From: Lachnospiraceae bacterium Zagget2
GTDB lineage: Bacteria > Bacillota > Clostridia > Lachnospirales > Lachnospiraceae
NCBI GenBank assembly: GCA_001941045.1
Contig: MSHD01000035.1
Location: 1-64,000, forward strand
Reading direction: 5' to 3'
Length of the DNA: 64,000 nt
In this document: positions 18,938 through 27,085 of the stretch, one piece after another
How positions within the stretch are numbered: position 1 is the stretch's first letter
How the letters are laid out: every line of letters starts with the position of its first letter
Made by a program: the position numbers and the translations under genes
The notes under the pieces: model-generated
What the model saw: the letters and a program-made list of their open reading frames with translations, nothing else
The model's database searches: none
Told to the model about the DNA's origin: nothing

Positions 18938-20152
18938 TCAGTTCCACTCCTCTGCCAGCAGAAAATCACGAATATTAAAGTGCCTGATTCCGTCCCGGCT
19001 CATGTCCAGTTCATCCATCGTGACGACATATTTGGGAAAATTATCACGGATAGCAGCCAGGGCGCCAAACTCCCGCCGAACCGTCTCCTCCGAAGCAAGC
19101 AGATAGGAAACCTGGACATACAGCTTTCTGCTCTGATATTCACATACGAAATCGACCTCTCTGCCGGACAGTTTTCCGATGGTGACAGAATAGCCACGGC
19201 GCAGCAGCTCCATAAAAACAATATTTTCCAGGACCAGCTGAATGTCTTTCGTATTGCCGCCAAACACGGCCTCCCGGATACCATGATCGGCAACATAGTA
19301 TTTTTTGTTGACGGTCAGTATCTTTTTGCCCTGCAGATCCTGCCGTTTCACCCGGTAAAACAAAAAGGCGTCCGTACAGGCTTTGATATAGTTGAGTACT
19401 GTTTCCGTCGACACCGGGCGTCCTTCGTTTTTCAAGTATCTGGAAATAGCTGTAGCGGAAAACGTGGTACCGACATTGGCAGTAAGATAAGCAATAATTC
19501 GTTCCAGCATATCCACATCCCGGATATTATTTCTCCTGACGACATCCTTCAGCTCGACAGAGTTGAACAGATCGCGCAGATACTGGCGGCTGGCCACATC
19601 GTCATAACGAAGGTTGGCAAGATAGGGCATTCCGCCCAGCGTCAGATACTTTGTGAAGCACTGTCTGTCGTCTGCGTCCGGAAAAACGCTGTGATACAGC
19701 TCCCGAAACTCCCCAAATGAGAACGGATAGATCACAAATTCTACATAACGCCCGGCAAGGTAAGTAGCCAGCTCTCCGGAGAGCAGTCTGGCATTGGAAC
19801 CGGTAATATAAATGTCACAATCCAATTCTACGCGAAAAGAATTGATACACTTTTCCCAGTCTGTCACTTCCTGTATTTCATCAAAAAACAAATAAACCTT
19901 GCCGCCGATTTTCTCCGCCTGATGAATAATCTCCTCATGCAGGGCAGAAGCGCTGCAAAGCTGTGCGTTGCTCATATTCTCAAAATTCAGGGAAATGAAC
20001 TGCCCCGGATCAATACCGTTCTCGATCAGCTCCTCCTGAATGAGCTGCAGCATGACGGACTTACCGCTACGGCGGATACCGGTCAGAACCTTGATCAGCT
20101 CATTCCCGATAAAAGGCCGGATACGGCTCATATAGGCTTCCCGTTTTATCAT
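18938..20152 (-). CDS. AAA ATPase of the DUF4143 type
   Basis: LTGIRRSGKSVMLQLI Walker A, LFFDEIQEV Walker B, C-terminal VDFVCEYQSRKLYVQV. Confidence 0.88.
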   Translation of the reverse strand: MIKREAYMSRIRPFIGNELIKVLTGIRRSGKSVMLQLIQEELIENGIDPGQFISLNFENMSNAQLCSASALHEEIIHQAEKIGGKVYLFFDEIQEVTDWEKCINSFRVELDCDIYITGSNARLLSGELATYLAGRYVEFVIYPFSFGEFRELYHSVFPDADDRQCFTKYLTLGGMPYLANLRYDDVASRQYLRDLFNSVELKDVVRRNNIRDVDMLERIIAYLTANVGTTFSATAISRYLKNEGRPVSTETVLNYIKACTDAFLFYRVKRQDLQGKKILTVNKKYYVADHGIREAVFGGNTKDIQLVLENIVFMELLRRGYSVTIGKLSGREVDFVCEYQSRKLYVQVSYLLASEETVRREFGALAAIRDNFPKYVVTMDELDMSRDGIRHFNIRDFLLAEEWN

Positions 20153-20321
20153 AAAGGACCTCTCCCTTCCAGGATTTCCAATATATTTTATCACTATTAT
20201 ATCTGATTTTCAACGCAAAAATCATTTTTTATAAGTTACAACTGATAAAACTACGTTTTTGACATAATTCGGCAGGTACATCGTTGTAACTATATCATGG
20301 GGCGAATGGAAGAAGATTCGT

Positions 20322-21125
20322 TTAACAAAAGTAGTTAAGGTAGATCATGGCAGCACCCAGGAGCGTCAGAATCACGCCCGTGACCCTGCCCACGGTCTTG
20401 TTGTTCACACGGTTTGCGAACTGGGCGGAGACATGAGACGTCGCCGTCGCGGTGACGATGCAGATGATCAGCACGGGCCAGCGTTCCAGCACGATGGCCG
20501 GGTGAATCAGCGAATGACTGATAAAACCGATCAGGGCGGTGAAGGTCATAATGAAGGTGCTGGTGCCCACCGCAGTTTTCAGATCATAGCCCAGGAACGC
20601 CGTAAAGACGACCAGCATCATCATACCGCCGCCGGTCCCCACGAATCCTGTGCCGAAGCCAATCGTCAGGCCGAAAAACAGAGATATGAGAATCTCCTTC
20701 CAGCCCAGCCGCACATGGGAGGCGTCCGCTCCCTCCTTCGAGGTGTCCGGTTTAAGCAGAAAACGAATGCCGATGCAGAAGGTCAGGATCAGGGTGAAGC
20801 CGCCCAGCACCACATTTCCCACCAGATAGGCGGCATAGCTGCCGACCGCGCTGAGTCCGATGATGCAGACCAGCATGACCCAGCCATGCTTTAAATCAAT
20901 TCGCTTATTTTTCGCGTAGACGGAGGTCGTCACAGCCGAGCCCAGGATGTCCGACGCCAGCGCGATGGCCGTCGCCTGATACGCGCCGTACTCGCCGCCA
21001 AAGGAGGGGCAGAGCACGATCAGAATCGGGACCATCACTGTCGCCGCGGACAGACCGGCCAGGCCGGTGCCGACGCCAGCGCCCAACGCCGCAATAATAT
21101 ACCAGAAATATTCCATAACTATCAC
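20322..21125 (-). CDS. TSUP family transporter (TauE/SafE-like)
   Basis: Polytopic; GFGTGFVGTGGGMMMLVVF and VGTSTFIMTFTALIGF motifs. Confidence 0.85.
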   Translation of the reverse strand: MIVMEYFWYIIAALGAGVGTGLAGLSAATVMVPILIVLCPSFGGEYGAYQATAIALASDILGSAVTTSVYAKNKRIDLKHGWVMLVCIIGLSAVGSYAAYLVGNVVLGGFTLILTFCIGIRFLLKPDTSKEGADASHVRLGWKEILISLFFGLTIGFGTGFVGTGGGMMMLVVFTAFLGYDLKTAVGTSTFIMTFTALIGFISHSLIHPAIVLERWPVLIICIVTATATSHVSAQFANRVNNKTVGRVTGVILTLLGAAMIYLNYFC

Positions 21126-21127
21126 CT

Positions 21128-21571
21128 CTACTCAGGCCATTGAAAGCAATACTTTCCTTTTCCGTAGCCAGACACCGGTCTGGTAACGCCGGTTTCTGCC
21201 ATCTGACGCAGCAGGGCCGAGCTTCTTGTCTCCTTCAATCCAAGCACACGCTGAACATCTGACCTGCCAAAGATCGTCTGAAAGCCGAATGCCTCGAACA
21301 GTTTCTGAACATGAGCCGCGGTCTTCGGCGTAAGTCGCCCTTCTATGTTCACTTTTTCCACTGTGTAGAAAGTTCCGCTGATGTGCAGGCTCCGGTTATG
21401 AAGCGGATGTTTCTCATTCAGCAGAAGATTGCGCAGAAATCGCTCCAGATACTCCGATGTTGTCAAGCCATCGACTGCCTGCAGGCCGATGGCCGTGTGC
21501 CACGCGTAACCCTTATCCCGTTTGTCCGGCTCGGACTCTCTCATATATTCCTGAAACGGATCCTGCTTCAC
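21128..21571 (-). CDS. Fic-protein-associated fragment or small wHTH protein
   Basis: YMRESEPDKRDKGYAWHTAIGLQAVDGLTTSEYL resembles the N-terminus of Fic-family proteins; the FIC motif is absent. Confidence 0.5.
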   Translation of the reverse strand: MKQDPFQEYMRESEPDKRDKGYAWHTAIGLQAVDGLTTSEYLERFLRNLLLNEKHPLHNRSLHISGTFYTVEKVNIEGRLTPKTAAHVQKLFEAFGFQTIFGRSDVQRVLGLKETRSSALLRQMAETGVTRPVSGYGKGKYCFQWPE

Positions 21572-21669
21572 TTTTTTGTCACCTCGCTGCCCCTCTCCTG
21601 TATTTTACCCCAGAACAGAAGAGAAAGAAAGGGATTCTTTCATCTGGGGAAATCGATTGGATAACGCTG

Positions 21670-22744
21670 TCAAATACAAAATGCAGCGTAAAGCGGCACC
21701 GTCTTTTTGTCGTCTTCAAATCCAAAGTTTTTCGAGGAGAGCTTGATCGCGTATGCGGGCTGATAGCGCTTCAGGCTCTTTGCCCTGGTATTGTCAGCCG
21801 ACTTCACTTCGATGGGAATGAGCTGACCGTCGCGCTGAATAATAAAATCGATCTCGACGCCGCGCTCGGACACCCAGTAAAAAGTCCGGTAGCCGTTGAT
21901 GGACAGTTGTACATTGACATAGTTTTCCGCCATGCCACCCTTAAAATCGTTTATCTCGTCCACCATGTAGAGAACATCATTCGCCGCCAGGTCTTTCTTT
22001 GCACAGAGCAGCCCCATATCCGACACATAAATTTTAATAGCGTCAATATCGCGGTAATTTTCCAGCGGCTTTTTGATCTGCTCCGCCTTAAATACACGCG
22101 ATACAATACCCGACAGGCAGAGCCATTCAATCGCGTTTTCAAATTCGGACGCCCGCGCCCCCTTTTTGATCAGTTTGTATTGAAAACGGGTGTTTTTTCT
22201 GGAAAGCTGGACGGTAATGCTGTCATAGGCAAGCCGGATTTTCTTAATCTCATTCAGATTGTTGTACTTGCTCATATCATTCAGATAACTGGCGAGTATC
22301 GTGTCCTGTGTATGGCGAAGCAGGATGTAATCCTTCGTATCCACAAACTGCAGGACACATTCGGGCATGCCTCCCACGACCAGATATTGACGGTAAAGCT
22401 GCATGGCCGCATCGTGCAGCGCCGCAGGCAACGGCGTATTCTTCTCAAAGCAGCTCCGGATCTGCTCCACCAGCTTCCCTTCTCCACAGGCCAGAAGGAA
22501 CTCCTCCATATCCATCGGGTAGAGAGTCTTCATATCCACCTTGCCGACCGGAAACGAGAATTTTGCCCTGTTTACGGCAACGCCGAGCAGGCTGCCCGCC
22601 ACAATCACATGATAGTCCGGCGCGTCCGAACTCCAGAATGGACCATGTCTTGCCCACCTGCCTTGCTCCCTGCAGAATCAGGGGCTCGTTATAAATCAGT
22701 ATAATGGACCAGCCCAGGCACATAACATATACCGACATTTCCAA
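21670..22744 (-). pseudogene. Degraded DUF4143-type AAA ATPase
   Basis: Walker-A part (PLILQGARQVGKTW) and C-terminal part (VAGSLLGVAVNR...GVEIDFIIQRDGQLIPIEVK) lie in different frames with intervening domain missing. Confidence 0.7.
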
Positions 22745-22759
22745 AAAGGAGCCACGCCG

Positions 22760-22891
22760 GTGTCAGAAAAACCCGCCACCACCATCTGCAAAAGCGTTTT
22801 CAAAGGCGGCGAAAACGCCATTTCCAGAGAGGACTTCACCAGAATATGGATTGAAATCATCAGCCGTCTGGAAAGGACAAAGCATTCATGA
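22760..22891 (+). CDS. 43 aa ORF translationally coupled to the element 2 recombinase
   Basis: aaaaaggag RBS, GTG start, SEKPATTICKSVFKGGENAISREDFTRIWIEIISRLERTKHS; stop overlaps recombinase ATG (ATGA). Confidence 0.65.
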   Translation: MSEKPATTICKSVFKGGENAISREDFTRIWIEIISRLERTKHS

Positions 22892-24441
22892 AGGCAGCGA
22901 TTTACTGCCGCCTGTCCGAGGAGGACCGCGACAAGCGCCATGAGGGCGACGACTCCGCCAGCATCCAGAATCAGAAGTCCATGCTGCTGCAATACGCCAT
23001 GGAGCAGGGATGGGAGGTTTTCCAGATTTACAGCGACGACGACTATGCCGGCTCCGACCGACGGCGACCCGGATTTCAGCGCCTGTTGCACGACGCCGAG
23101 CAGCGCAGATTCGACGTCGTGCTCTGCAAGACGCAGTCCCGCTTTACCCGCGAGCTGGAACTCGTGGAGAAATACATTCACGGACTCTTTCCCCTCTGGG
23201 GCATCCGCTTTGTCAGTATCGTCGACAACGCGGACACCGCCAACAGGGGAAACAAGAAGTCTCGGCAGATCAACGGCCTCGTCAACGAATGGTATCTGGA
23301 GGATATGTCGGAAAATATCCGCAGCGTCCTGACGAACCGTCGGCAGAACGGTTTCCACATCGGCGCCTTCGCCCTCTACGGCTATCGCAAGGACCCGGAA
23401 CACAAGGGACACCTTCTCATCGACGAGGAGGCCGCCACCGTCGTCCGCGAGGTGTTCACGCTTTACTCCAAGGGCTGCGGCAAGACCGCCATCGCCCGCC
23501 TGCTCAACGAGCGAGGCGTCCCGAATCCGACGGAATACAAGCGTCTGTGCGGCCTGCGCTACCGGCAGCCAAAGAGCCGCAGCGGCACACTCTGGAAATA
23601 CAGCGCCATCTCCTCCATGCTGGTCAACGAAATCTATATCGGCAACATGGTACAGGGAAAATACGGCAGTCTTTCCTATAAGACACGGCAAAACAGGCCC
23701 CGTCCAAGAGAGGAATGGATCATCGTCGAGGGGACGCACGAACCAATCATCGAGCGGGAACTGTGGGATCGCGTGCAGAGCCTGATAAAACAAAAGGCGA
23801 AGCCCTTTGCGGGCGGCAGCATCGGTCTGTTCGCAGGGAAAGCCCGCTGCATGAACTGCGGCTATACTCTGCGCTCCACCGCCAGCCAGGGCAGACACTA
23901 TCTGCAGTGTCCGAACCGTCACCTTGCAAAGGACGCCTGCGCCGGCGCTTTTATTTCCATTGACAGACTGGAGCGGCTTGTCAGGGAGGAGCTGAACCGC
24001 CTGACCATGAAATATCTGGACCTCGCAGTGCTGGAACAGGAAGTCACCTTTTGTGATGATTTGCAGGAGCAAAAGAGCCGTCTTCTCTCCGACCTGGCTC
24101 TCTGGGAAAAGAGAAAGGCCGAATACGGCAAAGCTATCCGCGAGCTCTATCTCGACAAGGTCCGGGGGCTCCTCTCCGAAAGCGATTATCTGGAAATGTC
24201 CGAAGATTTCAACACCTCCCGCGAGCGCTTTGCACACCGGATCGCGGACGGGAAAAGAAAGTTGTCAGAAATGGAGGAGTTCCGCGAAACAGACGGGACC
24301 CGCCGCGAACGAATCGAGCAATCCCTGCACCCGCAGCGCCTGAGCCGCGAGTTCGTCGACACACTGATCGACCACATCTTTGTCGGTAAAAGGATTCCGG
24401 GCAGCCGCGACGTCCCCGTCGAAATCCACTGGAATTTTTAA
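22888..24441 (+). CDS. Large serine recombinase of element 2
   Basis: 517 aa: MKAAIYCRLSEEDRDK, YSDDDYAGSDRRRPGFQRLL, zinc-ribbon CMNCGYTL, coiled coil. Confidence 0.95.
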   Translation: MKAAIYCRLSEEDRDKRHEGDDSASIQNQKSMLLQYAMEQGWEVFQIYSDDDYAGSDRRRPGFQRLLHDAEQRRFDVVLCKTQSRFTRELELVEKYIHGLFPLWGIRFVSIVDNADTANRGNKKSRQINGLVNEWYLEDMSENIRSVLTNRRQNGFHIGAFALYGYRKDPEHKGHLLIDEEAATVVREVFTLYSKGCGKTAIARLLNERGVPNPTEYKRLCGLRYRQPKSRSGTLWKYSAISSMLVNEIYIGNMVQGKYGSLSYKTRQNRPRPREEWIIVEGTHEPIIERELWDRVQSLIKQKAKPFAGGSIGLFAGKARCMNCGYTLRSTASQGRHYLQCPNRHLAKDACAGAFISIDRLERLVREELNRLTMKYLDLAVLEQEVTFCDDLQEQKSRLLSDLALWEKRKAEYGKAIRELYLDKVRGLLSESDYLEMSEDFNTSRERFAHRIADGKRKLSEMEEFRETDGTRRERIEQSLHPQRLSREFVDTLIDHIFVGKRIPGSRDVPVEIHWNF

Positions 24442-24504
24442 AAGTTGCCCTCGTGAGGAAAACGGGCTACAATAACGAAAGAGCTTACAAGGGAGGTTTG
24501 ACTG

Positions 24505-25350
24505 ATGCTGTCATTCGAAAACGACTATATCTGTGGCGCACACGAACGGATTCTGCAGCGCCTTATGGAGACAAACCGGGAGCCGCTGACCGGCTACGGA
24601 AACGATCCTTATTGCGAGAGCGCAAAGGAAAAGATTCGCGCGGCCCTGAACTGCCCGGAGGCGGACATTTACTTTCTCTCGGGCGGCACGCAGACCAACG
24701 CGACGGTCATCGACGCGCTGCTGGACAAGTATGAGGGCGTCGTCGCCGCCGATACCGGACATATCAGCACCCACGAGGCGGGCGCGATCGAAGCTGCCGG
24801 CCATAAGGTGCTCACGCTTCCGCAGCACGAGGGCCGGATTGCAGCGGCGGAGCTTCAGGCGCTGCTCGAAAACTTCTATCAGGATGAAAATCACGAGCAC
24901 ATGGTATTTCCCGGTATGGTCTACCTCTCTCACCCCACTGAGTACGGGACTTTGTATACGCGTGCGGAGCTGGAGGAGCTTTCCGCCATCTGCCGCGCAC
25001 ACAATATTCCGCTCTATCTGGACGGCGCGCTGCTGGCAAAGGGACGGCTGCTGGGCGTCCAGTTCGACACGCTCTTCACGGACGGGCTGTATTTTCAGAT
25101 CAGCCGCCACGCGATCGACATGGCGGAGCTCCTGAAAAAAGGACTGCTCGAGAAGGGATACACCTTCTACCTGGAGTCCCCGACCAACCAGCAGTTTCTT
25201 CTCCTTCGCGACGAGGAGGTCGAGCGCCTGAAAAAGCAGGTCGCTTTCAGCTTCTGGGAGAAGCCGGACGCGGAACACACAATCGTACGCTTCGCCACGA
25301 GCTGGTCCACCACGGAAGAGGACATTGCTCAGCTGATGCAGATCCTGTAA
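24505..25350 (+). CDS. L-threonine aldolase-like PLP enzyme with internal deletion
   Basis: 281 aa; NxxYGNDPYCESAKEKI, FLSGGTQTNATV, LYLDGA; expected GGTKxG lysine region missing. Confidence 0.8.
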   Translation: MLSFENDYICGAHERILQRLMETNREPLTGYGNDPYCESAKEKIRAALNCPEADIYFLSGGTQTNATVIDALLDKYEGVVAADTGHISTHEAGAIEAAGHKVLTLPQHEGRIAAAELQALLENFYQDENHEHMVFPGMVYLSHPTEYGTLYTRAELEELSAICRAHNIPLYLDGALLAKGRLLGVQFDTLFTDGLYFQISRHAIDMAELLKKGLLEKGYTFYLESPTNQQFLLLRDEEVERLKKQVAFSFWEKPDAEHTIVRFATSWSTTEEDIAQLMQIL

Positions 25351-25352
25351 AG

Positions 25353-25374
25353 TTGCTCTTACAAAATCGCAGCA
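25353..25374. repeat. Element 2 right att arm
   Basis: ttgctcttacaaaatcgcagca. Confidence 0.85.
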
Positions 25375-25689
25375 TCTGCTGCAAGGTCCTCATTGAGATC
25401 GGTAATCGCGTCGCCGGTAGACTGAAACTCGTTCGCCGTCCACGGCACGCCGCCTGCCGACTGCGGCCAGAGCCCGCCGGTGTGGTCCACATAGTAGGCC
25501 GGAAGGCCGGATTCCCTGAGCTGCTCCATCGACATGTTCTTCGTGAGCTGATAGATGATGGCCCAGACGATCTCGAGGTGGGCTAACTCTTCCGTGCCGA
25601 TATCTGTCAGCACAGCCGCGCACTCCTTATAAGGCATCGTGTACCTCTGTGAGAGGTAGCGCATGCTCGCACCCAGCTCTCCATCGGGA
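25375..25689 (-). CDS. cotJC: cotJC segment 2 of 4
   Basis: Encodes PDGELGASMRYLSQRYTMPYKECAAVLTDIGTEELAHLEIVWAIIYQLTKNMSMEQLRESGLPAYYVDHTGGLWPQSAGGVPWTANEFQSTGDAITDLNEDLAA. Confidence 0.95.
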
Positions 25690-25691
25690 CC

Positions 25692-25713
25692 TCCGAATCG
25701 CGGCAGGTTATAC
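25692..25713. repeat. Element 1 left att arm
   Basis: tccgaatcgcggcaggttatac; inverted match to 29989-30010 with one mismatch. Confidence 0.92.
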
Positions 25714-25869
25714 ACTGCCACCCATTTTCTTCCTCTGTCTTTCCAGTTCCTTCTGCATCCGTCGTAGCAAGACTTTCTTCTCTCGCTCTGTGAGACTCTC
25801 CCAGCGTCTCTCGCCCTGCTCCGTGGCAATGTGCGAAGGAAGCGCCGTCAGTTCCCTCGATCTTCCCAT
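25708..25869 (-). CDS. 53 aa basic protein, candidate recombination directionality factor
   Basis: GGAGAGAGT-ATG; MGRSRELTALPSHIATEQGERRWESLTEREKKVLLRRMQKELERQRKKMGGSV*; divergent from the recombinase; stop lies inside the att arm. Confidence 0.5.
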   Translation of the reverse strand: MGRSRELTALPSHIATEQGERRWESLTEREKKVLLRRMQKELERQRKKMGGSV

Positions 25870-25924
25870 ACTCTCTCCGTTTTTTTACAGTATATGCCGC
25901 CGTTTCCCCGCATAGATTGGTAAT

Positions 25925-27085
25925 ATGAAAACCGCAGCCGCCTACATCCGCGTCTCCACCGAGGAGCAGCTCGAATTTTCCCCGGATAGCCAGTTAAAGC
26001 GCATCGAAGAATACGCACGCACACACGACATGTGCCTGCCGGACGAATACATCTATCTGGACGAGGGTTTCAGCGGCAGGAAGGCGCAGAACCGTCCCGC
26101 CTTCCTGCGCATGATCGCCGAGGCGAAGCGAAAGCCCCGCCCCTTTGACGTGATCCTGCTCTGGAAATTCTCCCGCTTCGCGCGGAACCGCCAGGACAGC
26201 ATCCTCTACAAATCCATGCTGCGCCGGGAGTGTGGCATCGACGTGCTTTCCATCACAGAGCAGCTCTCCGGCGATCCGACCTCCATCCTGATCGAAGCGC
26301 TGCTCGAGGCCATGGACGAGTACTACTCCATCAACCTCGCGGAGGAAGTACGCCGCGGCATGAATGAAAAGTTTTCACGGGGCGGCGTCGTCTCCATTCC
26401 GCCCTTCGGCTACCGCATGGAAAATGGGCATTTCAGTCCGGATCCGACGCGGGCGCCTTTTGTCTCCATGATCTATGAGGATTTTCTGCGGGGAAGCTCC
26501 TGCCGCGCGATCGCGCGGAAACTGAATGAAAGGAACATACAGACCACACGCGGGAATCCTTTTGAAGCCCGCGCTGTCCGCTATATTTTAGGCAACCCGG
26601 TCTACACCGGAAAGCTGCGCCGAAGCATGCAGGGCGAGATGACGCTCGTGCCTGGCTGCCACGAGCCATTGATTTCAGAAAGCCTTTTTCAAAGTGTGCA
26701 GAAAAAGCTGGAAGGATCCGACAGCACTCACATGCCAAAACCCGCGCCCTCCGCCTTTCTGTTCCAGGGGCTCGTGCGCTGCGGCTGCTGCGGCGGTTCG
26801 CTCACCAGAAGCTCCCGGGACGGTGCGCTACAGTGCTGCCGCTATGCAAAGGGAACCTGCCCGCAGAGCCACTATCTCTCCATACAAAAGCTGGAAACAG
26901 TCACACTTCACACCATAAAACGAGACCTTGCCGACACGGGCGGAGCTTTCGCGCTCCTCTATGCCTCCACTCCCGAAATCCGGAAGAAAAATGAACTGCT
27001 CCGAAGCATCATCGAAAAGATCGTGTTTCGGAGCAGCAGCAAGGATATCTGTATCTGTTACCGCGCCCTCTTTCGCACGAGATAG
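25925..27085 (+). CDS. Serine recombinase of element 1
   Basis: 386 aa: MKTAAAYIRVSTEEQLEFSPDSQ, LLWKFSRFARNRQD, recombinase domain, CGCCGGSL zinc-ribbon. Confidence 0.95.
   Translation: MKTAAAYIRVSTEEQLEFSPDSQLKRIEEYARTHDMCLPDEYIYLDEGFSGRKAQNRPAFLRMIAEAKRKPRPFDVILLWKFSRFARNRQDSILYKSMLRRECGIDVLSITEQLSGDPTSILIEALLEAMDEYYSINLAEEVRRGMNEKFSRGGVVSIPPFGYRMENGHFSPDPTRAPFVSMIYEDFLRGSSCRAIARKLNERNIQTTRGNPFEARAVRYILGNPVYTGKLRRSMQGEMTLVPGCHEPLISESLFQSVQKKLEGSDSTHMPKPAPSAFLFQGLVRCGCCGGSLTRSSRDGALQCCRYAKGTCPQSHYLSIQKLETVTLHTIKRDLADTGGAFALLYASTPEIRKKNELLRSIIEKIVFRSSSKDICICYRALFRTR

Larger units (their letters stand above)
18912..25374. mobile_element. cotJC intervening element 2 (6463 bp), serine-recombinase encoded
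   Basis: Direct repeat TCTGCTGC at 18912-18919 and 25375-25382; 22-bp inverted arms at 18914-18935 and 25353-25374 (18/22). Confidence 0.9.

Noticed and set aside
18812-19720. 302-aa plus-strand ORF over the cotJC segment and DUF4143 ATPase
   Set aside because: Antisense to two real coding segments, no recognisable motifs.
22696-24237. 513-aa minus-strand ORF opposite the element 2 recombinase
   Set aside because: Lies antisense to a clear recombinase gene and has no recognisable domain; an artefact of GC-rich codon structure.
25359-25829. 156-aa minus-strand ORF taken as one gene
   Set aside because: It is a fortuitous fusion: upstream codons come from element 1 in a different frame from the 53-aa ORF, while residues from PDGEL onward are cotJC segment 2.
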